A stretch of DNA of 64,000 nucleotides from Lineus longissimus (Eukaryota; Nemertea; Pilidiophora; Heteronemertea; Lineidae), in assembly GCF_910592395.1 (NCBI RefSeq), contig NC_088315.1, positions 5,954,501 through 6,018,500 on the forward strand, written 5' to 3'. This document shows positions 11,944 to 24,000 of the stretch, one piece after another. Numbering within the stretch: position 1 is the stretch's first letter; each line of letters begins with the position of its first letter. The position numbers and the translations under genes are program-made. The notes below the pieces were generated by a model that was not told the origin of the DNA, did no database searches, and saw nothing but the letters and a program-made list of their open reading frames with translations.

Positions 11944-12210
11944 TGTAAACCGCTAAATTTTCGCGCTGCTTATTTTTGGCGGTTCGCGAAAGTTTCAAAA
12001 AATATAAATAAATAAATAAAAATAAATAAATAAAAATAAAATTTTGACGATATTTATGTTGACGTATTTTAAAATGTCTTTCGGTTTTCGATTCAAAATT
12101 TATTTTCGCGGTTTTCTTGTTTTTACTTTCGCGAATCTATTGCGAATCTACGTAGGTTATTCGTGAAATTGGCGAAAATAAATTGCCCAATGAAAATTCA
12201 GCGGTTAACA
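11944..12210. mobile_element. MITE-like element with CGCGAA-rich arms
   Basis: The ends TGTAAACCGCTAAATTTTC and, inverted, TGTTAACCGCTGAATTTTC match at 17 of 19 positions. The interior has repeated TTCGCGAA-type words and an AAATA microsatellite (about 12001-12045). It carries no coding capacity. Confidence 0.6.
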
Positions 12211-14135
12211 GAAGTGTCAACCGTACATGACGCAAACTTTAACAATTATTCTGTTGCCGGACGAAATTGCAATAATGACATATTGAAATGCAAAATGAGA
12301 TACTGTACATAATAGTATATTTAATTAATGTTTTCATTTTTTATCACAGTAGATTAGAGAATCAAACTAAGATCGAGGTGCTTTCATTTTTCCCTCTGAC
12401 TTGGCGCAAACAAAATGCATCAATAAAATGACATATGTGCCAAACAAAGTGCGTCTTGAAGTTGATATTGTTTGATGGAAGTGTTGTTGGTTGAAATCCC
12501 CTGGAAAGCTGGCTTCAAATTCAGCTGATGCTAGAGAAATCAACATGATCAAGGTACATCAGCACATCACAGTTACTGGTAACGGACCAGACGGTACTTC
12601 ACTTGAGTTTATTCAATACGAAGTTTGCCTGCTCAGTTATTTCCTTCACCATGCTAATACTATTGGTTCAATAATGAATACATTTTATCAATCATTGTTG
12701 ATAACATTATACGAAATTCAACTCTATAACCTATGTTGGAAAATTAAAATTTATTTCACCATGAAGTGAGCTTAACATATGCGGCCACACATGCATGTCA
12801 GTTCATTGCATGGAACCACTACATTCAGTGCATTATCATCTTAGTGCATGAGTTTAGTGTACTGAGACAACTGCATTCAATGCAGGAATGAAACGAATGG
12901 ATTGGATGTATCTCAAATATGAATGCACTAAGAAAAAACATGCAAATTTAATACATTCAAAAGGGAACATGGATGGCAGTGGAATGAATGCACGATGCAA
13001 CAAATACGCTTATTGCACGCAGCCATGTAAGCAGAAGTATGCATGGAATGTACTGCATTAAATGGGATCGGAATAAAACACACTCTAGAAATATTAAATG
13101 GAAATACACGTGGAATGTACGTGTACATGAAGGATATGCACAGTCAGTGAAAGGGATGTCATCATAGAACTGTTCTATACAGATTTGTGCATTGAATTTC
13201 TCCCCGAGCGATCGGAAGATACACTATACCGTGTTTCACCCCCCCCCCCCCCCCCCTCCTCCGCACCCGTCCAAGTTACGGACCATCTCAAAATTACACT
13301 TTGTGCCCAAAAATGTGTTGATGCCCTATACATGTATAAGATGGAGGTCGCCACTAACTTACACACATGGATCCGGGATTACGGAACTTTGATTGCGGTG
13401 TCTCCCATGTGAAGACAATGAAAGACTCATCCAATGATATTACTAAAATTGAAATGCTAAAACAGACAACCCAACCAATGCGTAAAACCCTATTGTACGG
13501 GACGAAATGCAACAATAGTCTTATTTCAGACTATTGAAATCATATTCACGGTATTTACAGGAATAAATATGCGCGTACAGCTCACAACCATACCATGGAC
13601 GTTTGTCTTGCTATGTCAGCCAACGCCGTTGTTGTCACATAAGCCCACAAAAAAAACTATGTATGAAGAAAACATTGTGTGGTTATGAAATGCACTCGAA
13701 ATGCACAAAAATACTTATATACATGAACTTAGGACTTGAGCTACGCAGCCATGACGCAGCTGAGGACAACATGAAGTCAGTTCTTCGCGCAGCTGTATTT
13801 CCTGCACCACCATCATCGGTTTTCTCACTGCCTACCGTGGGACTGTGTCTTGTCTTTTTGATGGCCGATTTCACGCGGCGCAACACCATCACGGTCAGCA
13901 CTCAAGCAACGAGGTACAAGGCAGCAGCGATCTTTTTTTTACACCTTCAGACCAGTTGTACGTTTCAAAGCACGAATTGGTTGGCATCCTGTACGTATAC
14001 GGCGTGCATCGCTCAGATACGGTCATCCGGCGAGAATTCATATAACGGTAGCGCCATCTACCACGCGAATGACATCAGCGCGTGATGCACTAAGTTCAAC
14101 ATCTTGTAACCCTATAGGTTCCTCCCAATTCTTCA
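12211..14135. other. Intergenic, convergent 3' ends of SLC1 and RASEF-like genes
   Basis: No supported exon. There is a run of 18 C at 13239-13256. Opposing open frames around 13603-14085 lack splice sites compatible with either neighbour. Confidence 0.45.
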
Positions 14136-17100
14136 CTACGCGTTACAGCATGGTGTGGATGTTGACTTCTTCGGTCTGTCGTCGTTATATCTCAGTTGAA
14201 GTCCTGCCGCTTGGACTTCTATATCTTCGTTTGTCCGTAATATTCTGAAATAGGAATAGTGAGCACATCTGTTAATAATCCACATATCTTCCATTGAAAC
14301 AGTTTTCCCGGGTTAGGCCTAATCCCCAGTATCTATTGGCTAATACCACTCCACATACGTCAGCATTCTCCTAGCAATTAACCTATTCAGCATATCTAAA
14401 AATAGAACTCAGATGTGGTCAATTCCACTCTGCAGTGCATATAAATACCTATATACCATTAAGGCCTATGCATGTATCAGTTTACGTGAAATTCTGGTCA
14501 AGTTAGAAATGTTATGAAATTAGGGCCCTGGGACTACAGACCTTGGTTCTGATTGGCTGATTTCAACCAGGTGATCACAGAGCAGGCACGGGAATGGCCA
14601 AAAAATATGTTCATAGCTTGTATGGTTCCTGAGAACAAGGAATGTGATGTGTCGAACTTGCTAAAGTTGAGTGATTTAAATCATTTTAGCAACCAAGAAG
14701 TTTGTCATGAGTGAATGGTTCGTCACCAAAATATTTTTTTACCTAATATCGAAATCGCTTATTGATTCTTACTTCCAAAAAGCTACAAACATGGTCCATT
14801 TTGAAAATGGGAACGCTGTCCTTCAAGTGGCAGAATAGAGGAACATAGTCATCAAAATCATTGACGAATCATCAAAGAACACATTCAATCTCATTACCTT
14901 GCTAAATCGGTAACGGCCTCTAATATGTTGTTTCCATCTTTGGCGCTGGATTCTATGAATAACGCATCAAAGCTCTGCAACGTTAAGAGAACAACTGGTG
15001 TCAAGTGTGAATGTCCATGTCATTCTTATGGAGCCCTCGTACTACAAGCTTTAAGACATCATATGTTTCACGCCTTCAGAAAGTGTTATTAGTTACGGCC
15101 AACATCATTTACCATAACCAAGGCTGCCGGAATAAAATGTTGGGTGTAACAATCGTAGGAGATAACGCCGAGTTAAGTTAATGCAACCGTAAGTGACAAA
15201 ATGTGTTCCGAACAACAAGGCCCCAAGTGCGAACAACTCGTATATACTTTTTAGTATATATTCAACATCACTAATGACCAAACATATCGAACCCACTCAC
15301 CTTGGCCAGCCTCTCCCCGTCAGATGCCTTCACCGTCCGTCGACCTTCCGCCTCGTATTCTTCACGTAAGTCGGTCTTATTGGCCACCAACATGATGGGG
15401 ATCTTCTTCTGGGCGCCATCCTAAAAGACATAAGTGATTTTCTTGATTAGAAAACGTAGGCAAGATTGTGGTATCACCAACTGCGTAAAACGAGTGATCA
15501 AACCAGAACTATATCTTTCCGATGATGAACAATGGCATTCATTTTCCGGTCGCCCTGCAATTTTATTCAACTTTAGCGCTGCAGCTTCTAACATCTTTTC
15601 TCACACATAATCCTTTTCTCTTCAAATAAGTTCGAGTTGAGGCCGCAAAATGGCCACTCAATAGGGGACAAGCTCGTTACGTCTAGTTGTCCGAGTTCGT
15701 ATTTTTGAGGAATATCCTAGTGAAAATCAGCGCCACCTTTTGAGATACTGATACCCTGTGTAGTTACACATGTTGCTCGGTTACCCATATTTAATGACAG
15801 GATGAAAATAGGTTCCTCATAGGTTACAGAAAAATTTCTAGCATCTACATGTACTTTTCGATAAAAATGCAAGCCCCACCGCAGGAAAAAAATGCATTCA
15901 AAAAAAGAAGAATAGTTCGATAAGGACTTTGCAGCATGTCTTCTCATCGCCAAAAAATAGTCTCCTAAAAAGTACAGTAGAAAAATGGCAGTTAAAAAAA
16001 CCTTATAAGCGTTGCTTCTGGTCTGGTTCTATAGCGAAGATAGGTGCCTATAGTTAAGGGACAGATTTGTCAAATCCAAAGCCACACAGAAGAGTTGATA
16101 TCAGTATCAACATGCACACTACGGGTATATAGAAGAGACTGAGAATTACACACACATGCGTTTGTTAAATGTGTCGACCTTCTTTTCAGTTGCGTTCTTT
16201 TAGGATTTCATAGATATATAGATGATGAAATTGTGTGTAATTCCAGCCCTGCGGTCAGTACGTTGGCCATTACTAAGATAAGCAGGTCGGAAATGTTGGT
16301 GAATTTGTCACTAACAGAGCCATATCGTGGGTAAGTTGCATAGAGTCTGTCAATGCCTGCCTCCGCATCTCGGTTTATGCTGAATTTTCCACAAGCAGAA
16401 TCCAAAAGGTAAAGCACGATGCGGGGGACTACCTATCCTGTAGAATATGCATCGAGTATCCTGTGGACATTTGTACGCAATTGACAGGTGCAGACATTTC
16501 CAAGAAAGAAGAAATGGTGGTCTTTCTCAAGACTGACAGAGACATTCAAGACGTCTCTTTAAAAGTGTTGTTAGACATTGGGTACCTTAATGCACATTCT
16601 ACACAACTTCAACGAATCGAAGCATCCTGTTCGTTTGTTAGGAAATGAATGCTTTTCAGAACACCGATTTGTCTACGACCAACAAGGTATATAGACAGGA
16701 GACACCACTTTTAACCATAGTCAGAGAAGGCACACGGACTTACTTGGGAATCCTAAGGAACAAGCATAAGAAAGAAATATGTTAGTGCTGTGAAACCACT
16801 GAGGATGGACACAGGGAAATGTATTACTGGTAGCTCTGTGCAGGGCCGCAGCCTATGCGGAATAGCGGCCATTAATTACAGAACGCCTCTTGAATTTATT
16901 CAGGGAGATGAGTTGATCCATCGCCAAACGATGTATAGCCCGGCTACGCTGGGAAACCAGCAGCAGAACTGTTGGCCAGGGTTATGCTCCCACCACAGAC
17001 CTCTTTTATGGCCGGCACCGAGGTGCGTAGTAATTAGGGTCCTGGTCAGCTTCAACGACCCTTAACCGAAGTGTTTTTTCCCAATGAGAGATAGATAGGG

Positions 17101-18021
17101 TACCAGTGTTAGACAAGCAGCCTTCCGTTGATTACCCCCATGCTACGGCCCTGCTGAGAGACCCGAAGTAGGAGGGGTATCCAAGGTGAGACACGCCGAA
17201 GTCTTTCTCAGTCCTTAAAGGGTTCTAAAAGAACATAAACGATATGATATCATAACATCCTACCTCGACGGCCTCGACCCAGTCCCTAACATTGATGAAA
17301 GACCGTTCGTAAGTACAGTCATAGAGCAACAAAACACCGTCCGCTCTTCGAAAGTACGATTTCGCTATACTTCGGAACCTGAAAAAAAGGATATGAGATA
17401 GACAACAGATCTTTTTAAACAATCCACTTCATGATCAAAGAGGGTTTGCAAGTACAGTCATAGGTCATAGGGCGTACTTGCAAACCCTCTTTGAAGTACG
17501 ATTTCGCCATACATCGGATATGGAACTGACGAAAGATACATGTGTAATGAAAACTCACTCTATATCAATTTCATTTTCATTTTTAACCAAATCTGTGTAT
17601 ACAAGTGCACGTTCATAAAACTGTTGTAGAGTAACGGTGTATGCTGTGGATTTCGACTGGTCCACCATTATCCTGTAAGGCAAAGCTGCATGATCCGCGG
17701 CCTTGCCGACACGGTGGTATCGCATCGACGACGTCGTCGCAGGGTGGCCTGATGCCTACATGGGTGCGGGACATGAAGATGATGAAACTTAACTTACCTT
17801 TCCTGGCCGGCAGTATCCCACAGCTGCAGCGCAATCACTCTGTTGTCAATTTCTATCGTCTTGGTCTGGAAATCCACGCCAAGGGTCGAGTTAAGGTTAT
17901 TCACGAACTTCCCTTTGCATAGTCTCATTATGAAACTGGACTTTCCGACTGCTGCGTCCCCTGCTAGTACTACCTTGTACATTCGCTCGGGTTCCTGGTT
18001 TATAGGCTTGACTTGCACCTC
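14136..18021 (-). CDS. RASEF: RASEF-like Rab GTPase domain and prenylated tail
   Basis: Exons 17798-18021, 17264-17378, 15301-15420, 14898-14974 and 14136-14244. G1 is GDAAVGKSS, switch I holds [10 protein letters not shown]3 is WDTAGQER with the catalytic Gln kept, then [21 protein letters not shown]4 is NKTD and G5 is ESSAKDG. The last exon ends in TPCCNA and TAG, a double-cysteine geranylgeranylation signal like RASEF's CCNG. A nucleotide-switching, membrane-anchored GTPase is expected. Confidence 0.93.
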
Positions 18022-21000
18022 CTAGATGTGAAAGGAACTTTTGATTATCTCATACTAAGGACTTTAAGTTCAAGCAAGCAATATCGATTGATGTTCGAAA
18101 TACAACTCTGTGCCAGAAATGACAAACAAAAGTACACTTGTATATTGTGATAAACCAGACAGTAAACAGTAAAAGATGTACTGATTACTAAATATTTTGA
18201 AGGTTACATATTTTTGCATGTACTCCTCATTTACGCTCTTTCAAGGTCGTGCCCGGTGGTCTCATAAATGTTGAACTACTACTGCATTGGCAAGGGCAGG
18301 CAAGTTGTTAGTTGCAAAACACCGAGGCTAAACATCTATAGCGAGCAAAAGGTTAGTTAACTGTTAGTTAAGTAAGAAGTAGAGAACATCAAACATTTTA
18401 ATACTAAGTTAAAAAACACGGTACTCTAAAGCATAAGGTATAAAAATTGAGTATCCTCATGTTGTGTATTTCTCTCTCACGTCCTCTCCAAAAATTGGTG
18501 TGGGATAATCTCTTGATAATCATGAGCCTTAAGCCAACGTTTTGATATGATGACCTCGTTCTGATTGCCCTTGCTCGCCGGGCATAGATGAACCCACGGC
18601 TCATGTCGGAGGAAACGCCATGGCATCATACAAACCTTTGGAATTGCTGGTAGCTGACGCCTGGCATTTCTGACCTTGACCGATTTCATACTACTTCCTC
18701 TGCTGCTAGCGACGGAATGAGGACGGCTGTGACTGGGTGACCTTGACCCCGACCTTGACCTCCTACTCCGATATAAGTCGAGTTCCACCTCAGTGTCCAT
18801 CTCGTCATGGGAGTCTGGGGCCTGGCGATTAGACTGGTGGTAAATACGGTGTTTAGTAAGTAAGCCACCTTCACCATGAGCAAAGCAAGTGAACACCTCA
18901 TCTATACATGTACCTATAGTACCCTAATCTATACACAGATGTTAAACTATAGAGTATATAAGGTTTGGGCAAGAAGAAATCGCAGATAAAAGACAAAGTA
19001 AATGTGATCAAGTTATGAAACTTAAGTAAAAGAAGGAAGATAACAACCTCATGGCAATCACAAAATGTGCTGATAATGACCCCTGAACTCTCTTCTGTTG
19101 ATGCGTCAAGTCATTTGAAAAAAGACGGTAAAAGGCATCAATTCACCTCTGTCTCCGTTTCCGTCTCCATGTATCTGTAGGAATGGCGATCACCATCAAA
19201 ACTTTGTGCTTCAAACTCGGAATCAAACTCATTCAGGTCCCGCAGGGTCGAATGGCCACTATCTGCAAATATATAACAGCGTCGTGTCAGGAGTTGTCAT
19301 AAGACGGGCGCCTCTTTACCAGTAACCGAGTTGTTACGTAATCACTTGAAGACAATAAACAAACGTAGAGACACTGGTGTCAAGAAAGGAAAATTATCTT
19401 CGTCCTTCGTTTCGCACGCGACTTGTGAACCAAAGCCAGATTCCTACATGTATCTTAGCGGCTTTATCAGAATATCAACCACATGGCGCTAATCTCAATA
19501 CCCAAGTTTCACCGTTTTAAGAACTTTTCTAAAACATTCCGATACAATTAAAGCTCTATCGGTGCAAGGATGTATCAGGAACATCGGACAACTTGGTGTC
19601 GCCCACCCACTGTCAATGCCAAACCAGTCTAGTTATAATCACTTAATAGACGCACTGGATGAATCATAACAAGCCTAATTCTATCTTCACAAGAAAAATC
19701 ATCTAAGAGCATAACACTAGTACATGTAACAAGCGTCTATATTTAAATGAAAACACTCGCTGTCTATCAAATGAATGATCAAATAATGGCAATCCTTTTT
19801 TAAAAATCACGTACAGTAGTAGTTATGGCAACCAAAAGTCATGAAATGTCTTAGTCTTGATAATTCAGGGCCGATAGACCTTGTGAATTATAAGATGACA
19901 GAACAGCGAATAGAGTTAGTAGATATTTCTTACGCTTACAAAAGTCGATAAATGTTAGTACTCTACGACAGGCTTACCAAACACGGAGGAAACTGACATG
20001 AGTACACCTAGAGAAGAAACTCATATCGTTAGGGTGTGACACATACTGTCGAACCGTCTCTGGGCTGTCCAAAAACAGCCTGACGATGTGCACTTACATG
20101 TCATGTAAGTAACGTGCAACTTGTAAACGACAGAATACTTGTAACATATTTAAAAAACGTCTATGCTTGTATTTTGTCGCCGAAAGACACAACCATGGCC
20201 AATTTTGTTAAAGCATTTAAATAATGACCGAAGAATTTGAATAATTGATAGAGAAAAATGGATTGGTAGCTGTTAGAGTGCTGCAGGGATAATGTCCGAT
20301 ACTGCATATACATTTGTACATATAACCTACAGAGTACTTAGTATCTCGCTATACGGCGTGCATGGATCGGTATGGAGCACTTTGCATCCCATCTGAATCT
20401 TTGAATCTCGGCTGAGAGGTACCATCCCATAGTTTAAAAAAGAAGCCCAATAGGGCTTTTCAAAAGATCAAAAACCTTTATTTTTAAGAGTGTCCATAAA
20501 CTGTTTTGGATCTGCTCTTCACCATGCGGCCGATTCTTATGTGAAACGGGTCCTTTGACGAACAGATCATTTTGGCTCAGGTGTTTCCATGTATAAGCGT
20601 TCCAGTATCTTTCATATGGGCTCATAAGTGTTTGCGCCAGTGAAATGCATGCACATTCACCACGGTCCTACACTTTATCCTGACATGTATTGATCCTGTT
20701 TTTGAGTGTTTCGTGGAACTCGGAGAGCTTGCATCGAACCCATACACTATTTCGATCAACAACTAGTGTATCCATGTATTGTATGCTAAGTTCTGTATCG
20801 GAAATTTCTACATGGAGCCATGGATTGCCTCGAGAATCATATCAACGAGCCAAAGTTGCCACACCACACTGTTATTGTTGGGGGAAGTGCACTGGTAGGG
20901 ACTGAGGGCAATCGTCAAAAACCACAAAACTCACCAAAGTCCTCTGGTAGGCTGTCCTTGTCGATGCTTCTCTGTCGGTACGGTCGCCGCTGGATGGCCA

Positions 21001-24000
21001 TGGCTGGGTCACAAATGGCCAAACTTTCCTCTTCAGGTAACGAGGAACACACACTCCTCGGTCTGGAATAATATCATTGATCCATTAAGGTTCGCTAAAC
21101 CATTTTGCCTCACCAAGTTTAACCATCCCATGCCTTTTACATGTGGCAGTCCGAATGAGGGAAAGTTCGATGACGACCCGTAGAAATAATTAATGCTGTT
21201 CATTCAAGAGCTGCCGACGAAAATTCGTTTACACTGAGGGTTTTGCTGTATCGATGTACAAGGGCCCACCAAATAATTCAAAAGCGTAAGTGTGGTGAGA
21301 ATGTTGTTATGTTGCTTTATAATGCCGACTACAGGCTTCTCATGTCTTGCCTACCTTCCATCCGCCCCGCTGGCTAAGTAGGCCCCAACGACAGAACCTC
21401 GGCCTTCATCGAAACGACTGGGCGGCTGTCAAAGAGAAAAAATGTTTAAAATGCTTAAAAAGTTTAAAAGAATTCAAAAATCTTTATTTCTAAGAGCGCT
21501 CTTGTTTTTTCGTGGCTTTTTTCTCGTTAAAATGATAAAACCCCTGAAGGTTTTTGAGATTCCGAAGAACCTTTCAGTTCGCCGAGGAACCTCAAAGCGT
21601 GCGTCAAAAAACCTTAATTCTGAGCGTGTATCATTTCTTTCATCCAGCTTCGGGTGATAAGTCTGTTCCCAAGGACACATTTTGCCCTTTCAATTAAGGG
21701 GATTTTCCTATTTCTTTGGGGAAATAATAACGATACTTCAAATGATATTCGTCCTTCTGATGCTAAAGCTGATATGAACAGGACATTAGTGGTTGCCATC
21801 GATGACTTATTTACAGATAATGAGTTTTGAAACTGGCCAAGTACTTGTTTCGAGCCAGTAATCAAGCACAACATATACACTTGCCATTCCTTTTCATTTC
21901 CTGAGCCATTGCTCCTTGCCGATTTAGTATGCCGTCTAGACCACCACCGTCCCAGGGGTGTTATAAGACCTAAACAGGCCGGAACGTATCCCCTTATTTA
22001 TGAACTGGACGTGATGGGCAGTTCTGCGAGACATATATATTTCTGTTGCTCTTAACGCAGGCTAAAGAGTGTTTCGTCGATTGAGAAATTATTTGTTGGG
22101 AATATTATTTCCTATTCCTGTTGTGGCGTGAGAAATGTGATGAAAACGATCTACTTGGATCGTATTTGATTCAAAGAAGTTGTTCTGCTTTTCCTAGGCG
22201 TCTCGCCTTTTTTCCATCAGCGCTTCTAGTAGTGAAGCTACGTTATCGGTGAAATTAAATTGCGGCCTAAGAAGACATATCGTGGGTGGGGATTCGGAAG
22301 TCAGATTCAATCAGTCGCCGTTCATTTCATTTCATCATAATAGAGCTCAACCACAAGGTTAAGTTTATCTAAAAAATGTGAACAAGGCCTTCATCGACAC
22401 TGGCGTTTCACGCGAGTATCATGCACACCCCCTTATTTTCTTATTTCTACAGCGAGTTGCCCTTCAGGTACATAGGCCTTGGGCGTGATAGGCAATGTCT
22501 ATCCACAATAGCCTGAAATGCTATTGTGGATATTGCTTATTCTTTGAAAGAAAGACAAAGACAACACCCAGATAGAATGTAACAAAGTTTAAACTTTAAT
22601 AGCAAAACTGCAAGAAGCCAAGCGACATATTAATAGACGGCAAGAAATTATACAAATTGTAATGAAAATGCAATTATCATAATTTTTCAATTGATAAAGA
22701 ACTCAGAAATCGCGCATCAATAACGCACGCGACGCCAGTATCGTTTCATGAAGATAGCATTTCAGGCTCATGTGCCAATTCATAACGCAAACAATGAGGT
22801 TTCATTCTGGCGTATCAAGAATTCGAAAACACACCAATGAAATTGAAGAGTTTGATTACAAAATGCTACAAGAGGTATTTTGTCATAGCTCCATTGTTTC
22901 AATTCCGAAAACCTAACCCAAAAGTTCACAGTGGTTGTCGAAGATGCTTTCTAATGTTTACAATATTGTGTCACCAAATTCTTTGATATATTCATTCGGA
23001 TACAGACAAGAAACATTTAGACACTTTTAAAGCGCTCTTGGCATGAAAACTTAAAGTGTTTGGATGTGGTGGCGCGGTTGTGCGAAAATATTCTAATGTT
23101 ATTGGTGGGCAAATCCAGTTAATGTGGTCATAGTGACGCAAGTGGTGAAGTTAGCAGCTTACATCTGATCACACAGGCCTACCTTCCAACTTTTATCCGG
23201 TTCAGGATAGCTGAAGGAAGAGACGTCAAATGGGTTCCAGGGTGAATTCTCGGACGTTGTGACTGGAGTGTGACTCTGACCTTGACCTTGAATTTGGACA
23301 GATTTGCTTTGGGTTGTTTTTGTTAATCTACTAGATCTAGTTTGAGGCACTGAGGTGTAGGCTTTCGAAGTCTGTCCGACAGCTCTGTTTGTTGGATGCG
23401 CTCCTGATGTAGTTGCTCTTGTCGTCGAGGTATTGATGTTGACCAAGCTAGATTGTCCGGAATTTGAGTCAGATACCTCAGTTTTGTTTAAGTTATTAGT
23501 GCCGAGTTGTGATAGCGTAGTAGTATTGTCTCCATACTGCCTGCAAATGTAATCTGGATTTGACGGACAGACACTAACTCCCTGAGCTGCTGTCTGCTCT
23601 GATGTATATGACGTGCTACCAGTGTTGCCATACGTTGGCTCTTGTGGATAAACTCCGGCTTGCATAGCTGGAGTGTTGATACCGGCGACAACCTGTCCAA
23701 AGACCTGCTCGGACAGAGTTATCCCGGCAGCACTGGAATCTGTCCGCTTACTGCTTTCAATTTTTTTTTTAGTATTGGTACTTCTGTCATTCAGCTTGGG
23801 ATCAAACGCTTCACTTCTCTCAAACGAAACTTTCTGGCTAGCGTCCATATCAAATGTATTCATGTGATAGATCTTTACCGGTGTACACGTCCTTTTTGTA
23901 GGGCTTGATGCTGTTCCTTTGTCTCCTGACTCCGAGTCCAAGCTCACTGCCTTTTCGGGCAAGGTCCTCGGCGAGGGAATCGCGTCAGGTTCACCGTAAC

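Noticed and set aside
13239-13256. Run of 18 C
   Set aside because: Simple homopolymer; its length may also reflect sequencing error.
13683-13901. Minus frame with RRVKSAIKKTRHSP that could be an alternative last Rab exon
   Set aside because: Preceding AG sites give the wrong phase. The exon at 14136-14244 fits by acceptor, phase and CC motif.
13603-14085. 160-codon plus-strand open frame just beyond the RASEF-like 3' end
   Set aside because: It has no ATG at the open-frame start, no family similarity, and overlaps an equally open minus frame.
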